A stretch of 24,942 nucleotides of DNA from the NCBI GenBank assembly GCA_963933885.1, contig CAWVWF010000025.1:1-24942 (forward strand). Reading direction: 5' to 3'. Positions within the stretch are counted from its first letter, which is position 1. Every line of letters starts with the position of its first letter. Of this stretch, positions 1-5,603 are shown piece after piece. The notes beneath the pieces are model-generated. The model saw nothing but the letters and a program-made list of their open reading frames with translations. It did not search any database and had not been told where the DNA came from. The DNA comes from CAWVWF01 sp963933885 (lineage in GTDB: Bacteria; Bacteroidota; Bacteroidia; Flavobacteriales_C; GCA-002722245). The position numbers and the translations under genes are program-made.

Positions 1-39
1 TTATTGCCATAAGAACAAATATATAAAACTTCTATTATG

Positions 40-78
40 ACACAGCCTGAAGGGGAACCCCTACGTGATGGGCTGTGT
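40..78. repeat. Stem-loop with nested hairpin
   Basis: An outer 8-bp inverted repeat (ACACAGCC at 40-47, GGCTGTGT at 71-78) encloses an inner hairpin AGGGG-AA-CCCCT at 51-62. It lies in the non-coding block left of the insertion sequence. It could be an old terminator or a diverged extragenic palindrome. No gene can be assigned to 1-138. Confidence 0.5.
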
Positions 79-158
79 TTGAATTTGTTTGTACTACTGT
101 GTTTCGAGGCCCTCCAAGGGATAATATTATGTGATCGGATGTAGGGATGCCCCTTGTG

Positions 159-181
159 GGATATTTCCTAGATAACGGCAA
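159..181 (+). repeat. IS1595 left terminal inverted repeat
   Basis: This 23-bp left end matches the right end at 22 of 23 positions; the difference is TTTCC here against TTGCC in the right end. It directly follows the 8-bp target duplication at 151-158. Confidence 0.85.
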
Positions 182-198
182 CCGTAAACTGGTTACGG
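182..198 (+). promoter_or_regulatory. Hairpin between IS end and transposase
   Basis: CCGTAA (182-187) and TTACGG (193-198) form a perfect 6-bp stem with a 5-base loop. It lies directly inside the left inverted repeat and about 40 bases before the transposase start. Hairpins in this position in insertion sequences can damp read-through transcription or translation, or help transposase binding; that role is inferred only from position. Confidence 0.35.
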
Positions 199-238
199 GG
201 TGAGAATGTAACTTTAATAAGATCAAAACGATTTTATT

Positions 239-1123
239 ATGAACGTCTTAGAAGTAACTTCAAAATTTAAAACACAGAGTAAATGCATAAAACATTTAGA
301 GTCACTAAAATGGCCAAATGGAGCCTTCTGTCCTTATTGTGCATCTTCCAAATCGTGTGCTAAAACAAAAGAAAACCGATACACGTGTATTTCATGTAAG
401 AGTAGTTATAGCGTAACTGTTGGAACCATATTTGAATCCTCAAAATTACCTTTACCAAAATGGTTTTTGGCAATCGTTTTGATTAAAGATTCCAAAAAAG
501 GAGTTTCATCTCTTCAGCTTGCTAGACATTTAGGAGTGAATAAAAATACTGCATGGTTTCTTCAGCATCGCATTCGAAAAGCGATGAATGAATCCCTTGA
601 ACTTGACGGTATAGTTGAGATTGATGAAACTTATGTAGGAGGAAGTGTTTCTAATATGCATCAATCATATGTAAAAAAAAAGAATATTTACCCAGGAGGA
701 ATGGCACATAAAACACCTGTTTTAGGAATGATTCAACGACAAGGGAAAATAATATTAAAAGTTCTACCCAAGGCCAATAAAGAAAATATAAGACCATTTC
801 TTTCTAGTAGAATAGGCTCTGCAAGTACACTAGTTACTGACGGTTTGGGAGTCTATCGTACTTTAGATAAAGAATTCAACAAGCATGTTTCAATTAATCA
901 CGAAAAGAAACAAAAAAGTAAAGGGAAGTATAATCTAAGTTCTATTGAGGGATTTTGGGCAATGTTAAAAAGAGCCGTTACAGGAATATATCACACTATT
1001 ACAGTAAAGCACCTTCAAAGTTATATGGATGAACTAGCATTTAAATTCAATCACAAATTTGACGAATGCATATTTACCACATTGATCTCTAGAATGGTAG
1101 ATAGAGAAATTGCCGTTATCTAG
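239..1123 (+). CDS. IS1595-family (ISXO2-like) transposase
   Basis: This 294-residue DDE-type transposase cuts and joins the ends of the surrounding insertion sequence. The N-terminal part holds a zinc ribbon of the family's type (C31-x2-C34 ... C50-x2-C53), followed by a helix-turn-helix-like stretch (about 86-115, GVSSLQLARHLGVNKNTAWF). The catalytic core shows D129 in EIDETYVGG, D201 in VTDGLGVY and E237 in SSIEGFW. Many relatives have Asn three residues before that Glu; here the residue is Ser234, so E237 is the likely third catalytic residue. Length fits an intact family member. The ATG at 239 begins 57 bases inside the left inverted repeat and the TAG stop lies in the right one. There is no frameshift or internal stop, so the element may still be active. 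Confidence 0.92.
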   Translation: MNVLEVTSKFKTQSKCIKHLESLKWPNGAFCPYCASSKSCAKTKENRYTCISCKSSYSVTVGTIFESSKLPLPKWFLAIVLIKDSKKGVSSLQLARHLGVNKNTAWFLQHRIRKAMNESLELDGIVEIDETYVGGSVSNMHQSYVKKKNIYPGGMAHKTPVLGMIQRQGKIILKVLPKANKENIRPFLSSRIGSASTLVTDGLGVYRTLDKEFNKHVSINHEKKQKSKGKYNLSSIEGFWAMLKRAVTGIYHTITVKHLQSYMDELAFKFNHKFDECIFTTLISRMVDREIAVI

Positions 1124-1132
1124 GCAATATCC
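1110..1132 (-). repeat. IS1595 right terminal inverted repeat
   Basis: This is the right end of the insertion sequence, the inverted copy of 159-181 with one mismatch. It contains the transposase stop codon (1121-1123) and is followed by the second copy of CCCTTGTG (1133-1140). Confidence 0.85.
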
Positions 1133-1357
1133 CCCTTGTGGGTATCCGAAACACAGTATTTTACAGTTACTATACTAGGTGTCGGATACCCACAAGGGGC
1201 ATCCCTACATTTACATACTTAATTAAATATTTATTCTGGACAGTATTATAGGTATTCTGAAAATAGATATTTGGCAATGAGTTACTTTATTTTTTCAAAT
1301 AATCTTAGCATAATAAATACAAGTCGGTTATCTTTATTTGCAAATAAATTTGAGCTC

Positions 1358-2209
1358 ATGTTAAACTACAATAACAAGATTTGGTGGAAGTTTTTATTTA
1401 AACCAAGTGGATATTTCTTTGAAGGAATGATTTGGAGTGTTATCATGTATGGTGTATTAACAGCATTATTTGTTGTTCTTTATGAATTCCACCCACTTAA
1501 ACTTTATAATATAGCACCAACTTTTCATACTGTACTAGGATTGGTAATAGGTTTGTTGTTGGTTTTTAGAACAAATACAGCCTATGATAGATGGTGGGAA
1601 GGTAGAAAACACTTAGGAGCATTAGTTAACACATGCAGGCATTTCACAATGAAAGCCAATGGATATATTGGTAATAAGGAATTACTAAATTTAATTAAGC
1701 AATTCCCTTACATTTTAAAAGAGCATTTAAGAAAAGAGAACTTTTCGGAAATCGAGCATATTTTCACTTCACCATTTGCACAACAATTAATAGCTAGTGA
1801 ACACAAGCCGAATCAATTACTTACAAGAATGTCTCAAATAGTATTAGATGCTTTTAAGGAGAAAAGTATTAGTGGAGAACAACTAATCATATTAGAAAAC
1901 GAAATAGAAAAACTATCCAATATTTTAGGAGCTTGTGAAAGGATTAGGAATACACCTATCCCCTTTGGTTATTCGATCCATTTAAAAAGGATTCTATTAA
2001 TTTACCTTATAACATTACCATTCGGATTCATTCAAGAAATGAGTTGGTGGTGTATTCCTTTAATGATGATGGTTTTCTTTACGATGATTGGTATTGAATT
2101 GATTGGAGAAGAGATTGAAGATCCTTTTGGTATGGATGTAAACGACCTTCCAGTTGATGAATTACAAGTTAAGATTGAAGGGAATTTAGATGAGATTAAT
2201 CAAGGTTGA
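1358..2209 (+). CDS. Bestrophin-family ion channel / RFP-TM membrane protein
   Basis: This predicted inner-membrane protein belongs to the bestrophin family (PF01062), whose bacterial members form pentameric ion channels. Numbered from the ATG at 1358 (283 residues), it begins in the manner of bacterial bestrophins (NKIWWKFLFKPSG). Two membrane segments follow (about 22-42 and 55-72), then the signature RTNTAYDRWWEGRK (71-84). A long helical middle leads to two more hydrophobic segments near the C-terminus and the family's ending ELIGEEIEDPFGMDVNDLP. The frame stays open upstream, with a TTG at 1271 and an ATG at 1277, but the extra residues do not look like family sequence, so 1358 is preferred. 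No Shine-Dalgarno sequence is visible. It stands alone after the IS; any effect of the nearby insertion on its expression is unknown. Confidence 0.85.
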   Translation: MLNYNNKIWWKFLFKPSGYFFEGMIWSVIMYGVLTALFVVLYEFHPLKLYNIAPTFHTVLGLVIGLLLVFRTNTAYDRWWEGRKHLGALVNTCRHFTMKANGYIGNKELLNLIKQFPYILKEHLRKENFSEIEHIFTSPFAQQLIASEHKPNQLLTRMSQIVLDAFKEKSISGEQLIILENEIEKLSNILGACERIRNTPIPFGYSIHLKRILLIYLITLPFGFIQEMSWWCIPLMMMVFFTMIGIELIGEEIEDPFGMDVNDLPVDELQVKIEGNLDEINQG

Positions 2210-2237
2210 AATAGATACTTTACTTATTAAAGTATCG

Positions 2238-2797
2238 TTATTTGTTTTTCGGAATAATCCTTTTGGCTATAAGTTGTAATAGAAATGTTTCTCGTTCGAT
2301 TGACATTCCTTTCTTCTCACTAGTAGATATAATGTTTTCGTTTTGCTTTATAGCTTCGTGAATATTTACCCATAAAGCTTTCATCCCATTTATCACTTCT
2401 TAGGACTCCATTTTAGAGACACCAAGTTCTTTGTTAATCTTGCATGTGTAACAATATGAAATCATATGCTGAATATCATAATCAGTTTTATACCATGGTC
2501 TATATTCTTCGTAAATACCAAAAGGCTTAACGTTCTTATATCTATGGCTCCAGTTTCTTCAGTCAATTCTCGATTCATTCCCACAATTTTATCTTCGCCA
2601 AAATCTAAGCCTCCACCTGGCAAGCTATAATCTTCATATCGTTCAGTATAAAGTAATAAGATTGTGTTGCCTCGAGTTACTATACTCCTGGTGGCTAGTC
2701 TTGTAAAAACAGTTTTATTAACTAATGTTTTTACACCAGTATGATAATGAGTTTTTAAATTTTGAAAAACTTCCTTTTATATACAAAAATAATTCAT
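2238..2797 (-). pseudogene. Nudix hydrolase pseudogene
   Basis: Reading the minus strand in two frames gives nearly all of a Nudix hydrolase of about 186 residues. The first part runs from an ATG at 2797 through LLLYTERYEDYSLPGGGLDF to a perfect Nudix box, G-x5-E-x7-RE-L-T-EE-x-GA. The second part contains GIYEEYRPWYKTDYDIQHM and ends ...LIAKRIIPKNK. Three lesions break it: an early in-frame TAA at 2777-2779, a frameshift between about 2530 and 2548 just after the Nudix box, and a TAA at 2400-2402 where a Tyr codon would be expected (ES*EV). Intact relatives hydrolyse nucleoside diphosphate-linked compounds. The conserved motif in an otherwise broken frame indicates decay, not chance. Confidence 0.85.
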
Positions 2798-3180
2798 TGA
2801 ACTAGAACTGTCACGAGTTATTAAAATTTAAGATGCTTGATCTTTTATTGAATTAGAATACAGAATTACATGATTTTAAAAGGAAATGCAAAAGTAATTG
2901 AAGTCCTATAAGTGAATGATTTTTAGCGACCTTATCTTCTATCTCATTTTTTGAAGATTAGTGTTAGTTTTATTTCTAAGTTGATAGACTTTTCCATGAA
3001 GGATGAATTTCAGAATATTCATCGCTTAGCTATTGATGTTTAGGTTGTTAAGTATTTTTTTAGCGGAATTATCGATCGACCTCTTAGATTCAGCTAAAGT
3101 AATGCGAAAATCGAATTGTAAGAGGGTTAAATTATATAGATGTAATTTCTGATTTCGTACATGCTTGCTTGATCAATAAG
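2798..3180. other. Intergenic stretch, no supportable gene
   Basis: About 380 AT-rich bases lie between the Nudix pseudogene and the terminator of the lipoprotein gene. Frames on both strands are broken every 20 to 45 codons. The longest readable piece is a short minus-strand frame starting MNILKFILHGKVYQLR near 3020, which I cannot match to any family. The stretch may be further decayed coding sequence. Confidence 0.4.
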
Positions 3181-3193
3181 CACATAAAGATTA

Positions 3194-3227
3194 AAACAAA
3201 AAAAGGGGAGCTAACTGCTCCCCTTTT
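3194..3227 (-). terminator. Rho-independent terminator of the Gly-Thr lipoprotein gene
   Basis: An 11-bp perfect stem (3201-3211 with 3217-3227, AAAAGGGGAGC) has a 5-base loop. In the minus-strand transcript it is followed by a U-rich run (TTTTTTTGTTTT). It lies 19 bases past the stop of the gene at 3246. The A/U flanks could also let it act on the plus strand. Confidence 0.85.
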
Positions 3228-3245
3228 CTAATATATTAGATTGAA

Positions 3246-3911
3246 TTACTTAGTATGTGTTACATCTCCAGATAAGGATACTACAGTAGTGTAGTCAGCT
3301 TGATGAAGCAAAGTAATACCTGATAATTCAAATTGAACATCATCGTTGTTTACTGTTATTTTAACCGTTCCAGTTGCTTGACCTAAGTAAGTACCACCAT
3401 TCGCAGCTACTAAAACATACACTTCATTAGATGTCATTAGATCGTTTCCGAAATCTAAATAATCAATAGCGTTTCTAGTACCTGATGTTGGTTCTCCAAC
3501 TGTAATGATTTGAATACTTCTAAATGGACTTGTTGTTCCAAATGCGTGTGTAACATTTACAGGATCGTTTGTCGCTTTCTGACTAAAAGTATAAGCGAAT
3601 GTTGTTCCATCAAAAGTAAGCTCGTTTACTGCTGTAGTTGTACCAGTTCCTGTACCCGTTCCAGTTCCAGTCCCTGTTCCAGTTCCAGTTCCGGTCCCTG
3701 TACCCGTTCCCGATCCAGTACCCGTTCCCGATCCAGTACCTGTTCCCGATCCAGTTCCAGTAGTATCATATGTACAAGATCCGTCATCCTCTTCTGCATC
3801 AGCATTATAACTTGTTGAATCTGGATCAGTACATCCTTTTTCTTTACTACAAGAATTAAAAAGTGTTAAAGACGCAGCGATTGCCAAAGTGAAAATTAAT
3901 TGTTTTTTCAT
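3246..3911 (-). CDS. Lipoprotein with Gly-Thr repeat linker
   Basis: This 221-residue predicted lipoprotein starts with a signal peptide ending in the lipobox LFNSC, with the lipidated cysteine at 21. Next comes GCTDPDSTSYNADAEEDDGSC (27-46), a small motif that recurs in secreted Bacteroidota proteins. A linker of almost pure Thr-Gly with a few Ser-Gly units runs from about 50 to 93. The C-terminal domain (94-221) is rich in predicted beta strands and matches no family I can name. The linker would hold this domain away from the membrane. The linker DNA is a low-complexity repeat, including three near-identical 18-bp units, so its length may vary between strains. A strong terminator follows the gene and no promoter box is clear. 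The function is unknown. Confidence 0.8.
   Translation of the reverse strand: MKKQLIFTLAIAASLTLFNSCSKEKGCTDPDSTSYNADAEEDDGSCTYDTTGTGSGTGTGSGTGTGSGTGTGTGTGTGTGTGTGTGTGTGTTTAVNELTFDGTTFAYTFSQKATNDPVNVTHAFGTTSPFRSIQIITVGEPTSGTRNAIDYLDFGNDLMTSNEVYVLVAANGGTYLGQATGTVKITVNNDDVQFELSGITLLHQADYTTVVSLSGDVTHTK
3648..3761 (-). repeat. Hexamer-based and 18-bp tandem repeats in Gly-Thr linker
   Basis: The DNA is built from degenerate 6-bp units (Gly-Thr codon pairs). Three consecutive 18-bp units lie at 3703-3720, 3721-3738 and 3739-3756. The first two are identical (plus strand CCCGTTCCCGATCCAGTA) and the third differs at two positions. All changes keep the reading frame, so gain or loss of units would lengthen or shorten the protein linker without breaking it. 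Confidence 0.85.
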
Positions 3912-3977
3912 GATTTCAGTTTTATAAATATAAATTTAATACATTATTTGTCATACTCAGTTATTGAGCGAAAATAA

Positions 3978-4469
3978 TTAATTAGCCTTTGATCTAATAT
4001 TATTTGCTACGATTAATGCACCAGCGCAAATACTCATTGCAATAGCAATGACTAATCCTACCGTGCGCGGTGAAGCTGGACCGTATTTAGAACCTTCAAT
4101 GCTTGGATCAATAAACATTGTTATAAAGCTAAAAACGATTAATACAATCCCTATCAAGTTAAGTTGTGCATTCTTCATGAAGAACAATACAACCAATGCA
4201 ATTGCGAAAATTGATAAGCCATAGTTTAATATTTTTGCTAGATTCATTGTCCCTGGACTAACATAAGATTCATCCTTTTCTAATTCTGCAATTTTCTCGT
4301 CATATATTCCTGCTCCGGTCTCTCCCATTGCTTCATATGTAGATTTTAATACCGTGAGACTTTTATCCATTTTTTCGATATCATCCCCTAAACGAGCAGT
4401 TAGTGCAAACGATGCTCCAGCACCAACGATTAATGCTATGAATGCGACAATAATTAATACAATTTTCAT
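3978..4469 (-). CDS. Four-helix membrane protein, unknown function
   Basis: This 163-residue integral membrane protein has four hydrophobic segments at about 3-24, 78-98, 103-121 and 135-156. A charged, probably helical stretch (25-75, rich in Glu, Lys and Asp) lies between the first and second segments. The first segment could be an uncleaved signal anchor, placing the charged part in the periplasm. I do not recognise the family. The gene lies 66 bases upstream of the Gly-Thr lipoprotein gene on the same strand, so the two could be co-transcribed, although that gap is large for tight coupling. No catalytic motif is visible. Confidence 0.75.
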   Translation of the reverse strand: MKIVLIIVAFIALIVGAGASFALTARLGDDIEKMDKSLTVLKSTYEAMGETGAGIYDEKIAELEKDESYVSPGTMNLAKILNYGLSIFAIALVVLFFMKNAQLNLIGIVLIVFSFITMFIDPSIEGSKYGPASPRTVGLVIAIAMSICAGALIVANNIRSKAN

Positions 4470-4993
4470 GATGTGATTTGTTTTTTAAATTAAGTATTTG
4501 ATTAAATAGTTTTGTAAAATTGATGCATTTACTATTTAGAAACAACCCTTTTCATAAAGAGTGTATTAGTGGTGAGTTTTTCAGGATTATCGGTGAGTTT
4601 GAAAAACTTGTAAGACCAAAAAAATAAATAACTGAGACGGTTTAATCTAAATAATACCTAGTTAAATATAAGGGGGGGATTTAGGTTTGTTATTCGATAA
4701 CATTTCTCAATTTGTGTTTTAATCCCAATTGTTATTTATACGTTTAGGTTCCCGCCTTCGCGAGAATGACAAAACTTGTTTGTTAAAACTTGTCATTCTC
4801 GCGAAGGCGAGGATCTAGACGTTTAAGTTTCTTCACAAATTAATTTTTCGAAGAAGTAAAAGCTATAGTACGCTATTAATTGATCTTAAAGGGTTAACAC
4901 CAGAAAGCAAAACAAAAAGCCCCTTATTCAGATGGTGAAATAATATGAGCTTGTAATAAATGGATTTCATGAAATAGTAAAACCAATCCTTAA
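4470..4993. other. 524-base intergenic region with REP-like pair
   Basis: There is no coding frame of note on either strand. The region holds the upstream region of the membrane protein gene at 4469, a run of seven G at 4672-4678 in AT-rich surroundings, a repeated GGTGAGTTT near 4571 and 4591, and the REP-like inverted pair at 4741-4824. No clear terminator for the minus-strand gene ending at 4994 was found. Confidence 0.6.
4741..4824. repeat. REP-like inverted pair, copy 1
   Basis: Two units face each other around a short spacer: 4741-4772 (CGTTTAGG...GAATGACAA) and its inverted partner 4791-4824 (TGTCATTCT...CTAGACGTTT). Within a unit, CTCGC-CTTC-GCGAG forms a small hairpin; it is perfect in the right unit and has one mismatch in the left. 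The AATGACA ends point inward. The same unit with a different stem sequence occurs at 19905-20008, so this is a dispersed repeat family. It could also terminate transcription or stabilise messages. Confidence 0.8.
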
Positions 4994-5395
4994 TTAAGGA
5001 ATGTACTTATCCCCTGGTTCAGCCTCTGTTACTTCACTAAAAGTTGGAAGATATTCAGTAATACTACCAGCACCTTTTCTGTTGATTTTGAAAGTAAGAT
5101 CCTTCGTTGTTGTAAACAATAATACATTAGAGAAAGATGTCTGTAAATAAGGTTTTAAAACTTCTAAAGCTTCTGCTAAACTCATCTTATCCTCTTTATC
5201 CTTCATTTCTCTATCTCTGTAACGAAGCTTCAATAATACCTTAAAAGTTTCTTCTGCATTAATTGGTCTTAAGAATATATTTCTCAAGTTAGGTTTACCA
5301 ACAGTTTTAGCCAACGTTAACTTAGCAAATGTTCCTGCTTCAGCACTTTCTTCAACTTGTTTCCAGAATTCAACAAATACTTCTTTGTAAGGCAT
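4994..5395 (-). CDS. Small soluble protein, unknown function
   Basis: This 133-residue protein has no signal peptide or membrane segment and is probably cytoplasmic. Features that can be seen are a helical N-terminus (EVFVEFWKQVEESAEAG), a basic stretch RNIFLRPI around 38-45, LLKLRYRDREMKDKEDK (54-70) and a strand-rich C-terminal half ending in an acidic tail. I do not recognise the family. It has its own upstream region, with a Bacteroidota -7 box 36 bases before the start and divergent from the CAP-domain gene at 5604. The ATG at 5395 is the natural start. Nothing next to it explains its role. Confidence 0.72.
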   Translation of the reverse strand: MPYKEVFVEFWKQVEESAEAGTFAKLTLAKTVGKPNLRNIFLRPINAEETFKVLLKLRYRDREMKDKEDKMSLAEALEVLKPYLQTSFSNVLLFTTTKDLTFKINRKGAGSITEYLPTFSEVTEAEPGDKYIP

Positions 5396-5430
5396 ACAGC
5401 TTATTGTTAATTGAGATTAATTTGATACTT

Positions 5431-5438
5431 CAAAAGTA
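5431..5438 (-). promoter_or_regulatory. Candidate -7 box for the gene at 5395
   Basis: On the minus strand this reads TACTTTTG, an exact match to the Bacteroidota -7 consensus TAnnTTTG, 36 bases before the start codon. No convincing -33 TTTG was found at the usual distance. Confidence 0.4.
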
Positions 5439-5603
5439 ATACTAATTATCCAAATCTTAAAGGTTGATTGTTCTATTAGTATAATACTCGTTTATCTGTG
5501 TGCTAATGTTTCAATTTAGTATAAATCAGTTTCTAAATCTTTAGTTGTATAAGCGTCTTTTAACCGTGATTTACGTCTATCTTTAACCTCTTATTATATC
5601 CAA

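Larger units (their letters stand above)
159..1132 (+). mobile_element. IS1595-family insertion sequence, complete (974 bp)
   Basis: The element is bounded by 23-bp terminal inverted repeats with one mismatch, both starting GGATATT when read inward (159-181 and the complement of 1110-1132). It is flanked by an exact 8-bp direct repeat CCCTTGTG at 151-158 and 1133-1140. Eight base pairs is the target-duplication length known for the IS1595 family, and the single internal gene encodes that family's transposase. The stop codon of the transposase lies inside the right inverted repeat, a compact arrangement. The intact gene and exact duplications suggest a fairly recent insertion. The target was the loop region of a REP-like hairpin. 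Confidence 0.88.
139..1210. repeat. REP-like 90-bp palindromic element, interrupted by IS
   Basis: If the insertion sequence and one target-duplication copy (159-1140) are removed, 139-158 joins 1141-1210 to give a 90-bp element. Its first and last 29 bases are perfect inverted repeats, separated by 32 bp. The right arm is intact at 1182-1210; the left arm is split by the IS. Each arm can also fold alone: GGATGCCC and GGGTATCC pair (one G-U) around the loop CTTGT. This two-hairpin inverted layout is that of a REP/BIME-type extragenic palindrome. An 18-bp perfect inverted repeat (1132-1149 with 1182-1199) remains right of the IS. The genome-wide copy number cannot be seen from here. Confidence 0.75.

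Noticed and set aside
35..226. Minus-strand 63-codon frame left of the transposase
   Set aside because: It crosses the IS end and palindromes, has no recognisable protein features, and the palindromic DNA explains its openness.
139..1210. Taking the perfect 22-bp outer repeats (139-160 and 1189-1210) as the ends of the insertion sequence
   Set aside because: No target duplication flanks them, whereas the inner 23-bp repeats at 159-181 and 1110-1132 are flanked by an exact 8-bp duplication as expected for IS1595. The outer repeats belong to the pre-existing palindrome.
1271..1357. Upstream extension of the bestrophin gene to TTG 1271 or ATG 1277
   Set aside because: The extra 27-29 residues do not resemble the start of bacterial bestrophins, while the ATG at 1358 gives a typical N-terminus. 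It is not excluded.
2798..3180. A second pseudogene on the minus strand (frame starting MNILKFILHGKVYQLR)
   Set aside because: The readable pieces are short and match no family I can name, so decay of a gene cannot be told from chance.
3648..3761. Possible CRISPR-like array
   Set aside because: The repeats are contiguous in-frame coding units without spacers. No cas gene is in the window.
3510..3818. Plus-strand 102-codon frame rich in Cys and Ser
   Set aside because: It is the antisense shadow of the Gly-Thr repeat linker. Its composition follows from the repeat, and the minus-strand gene has a signal peptide and terminator.
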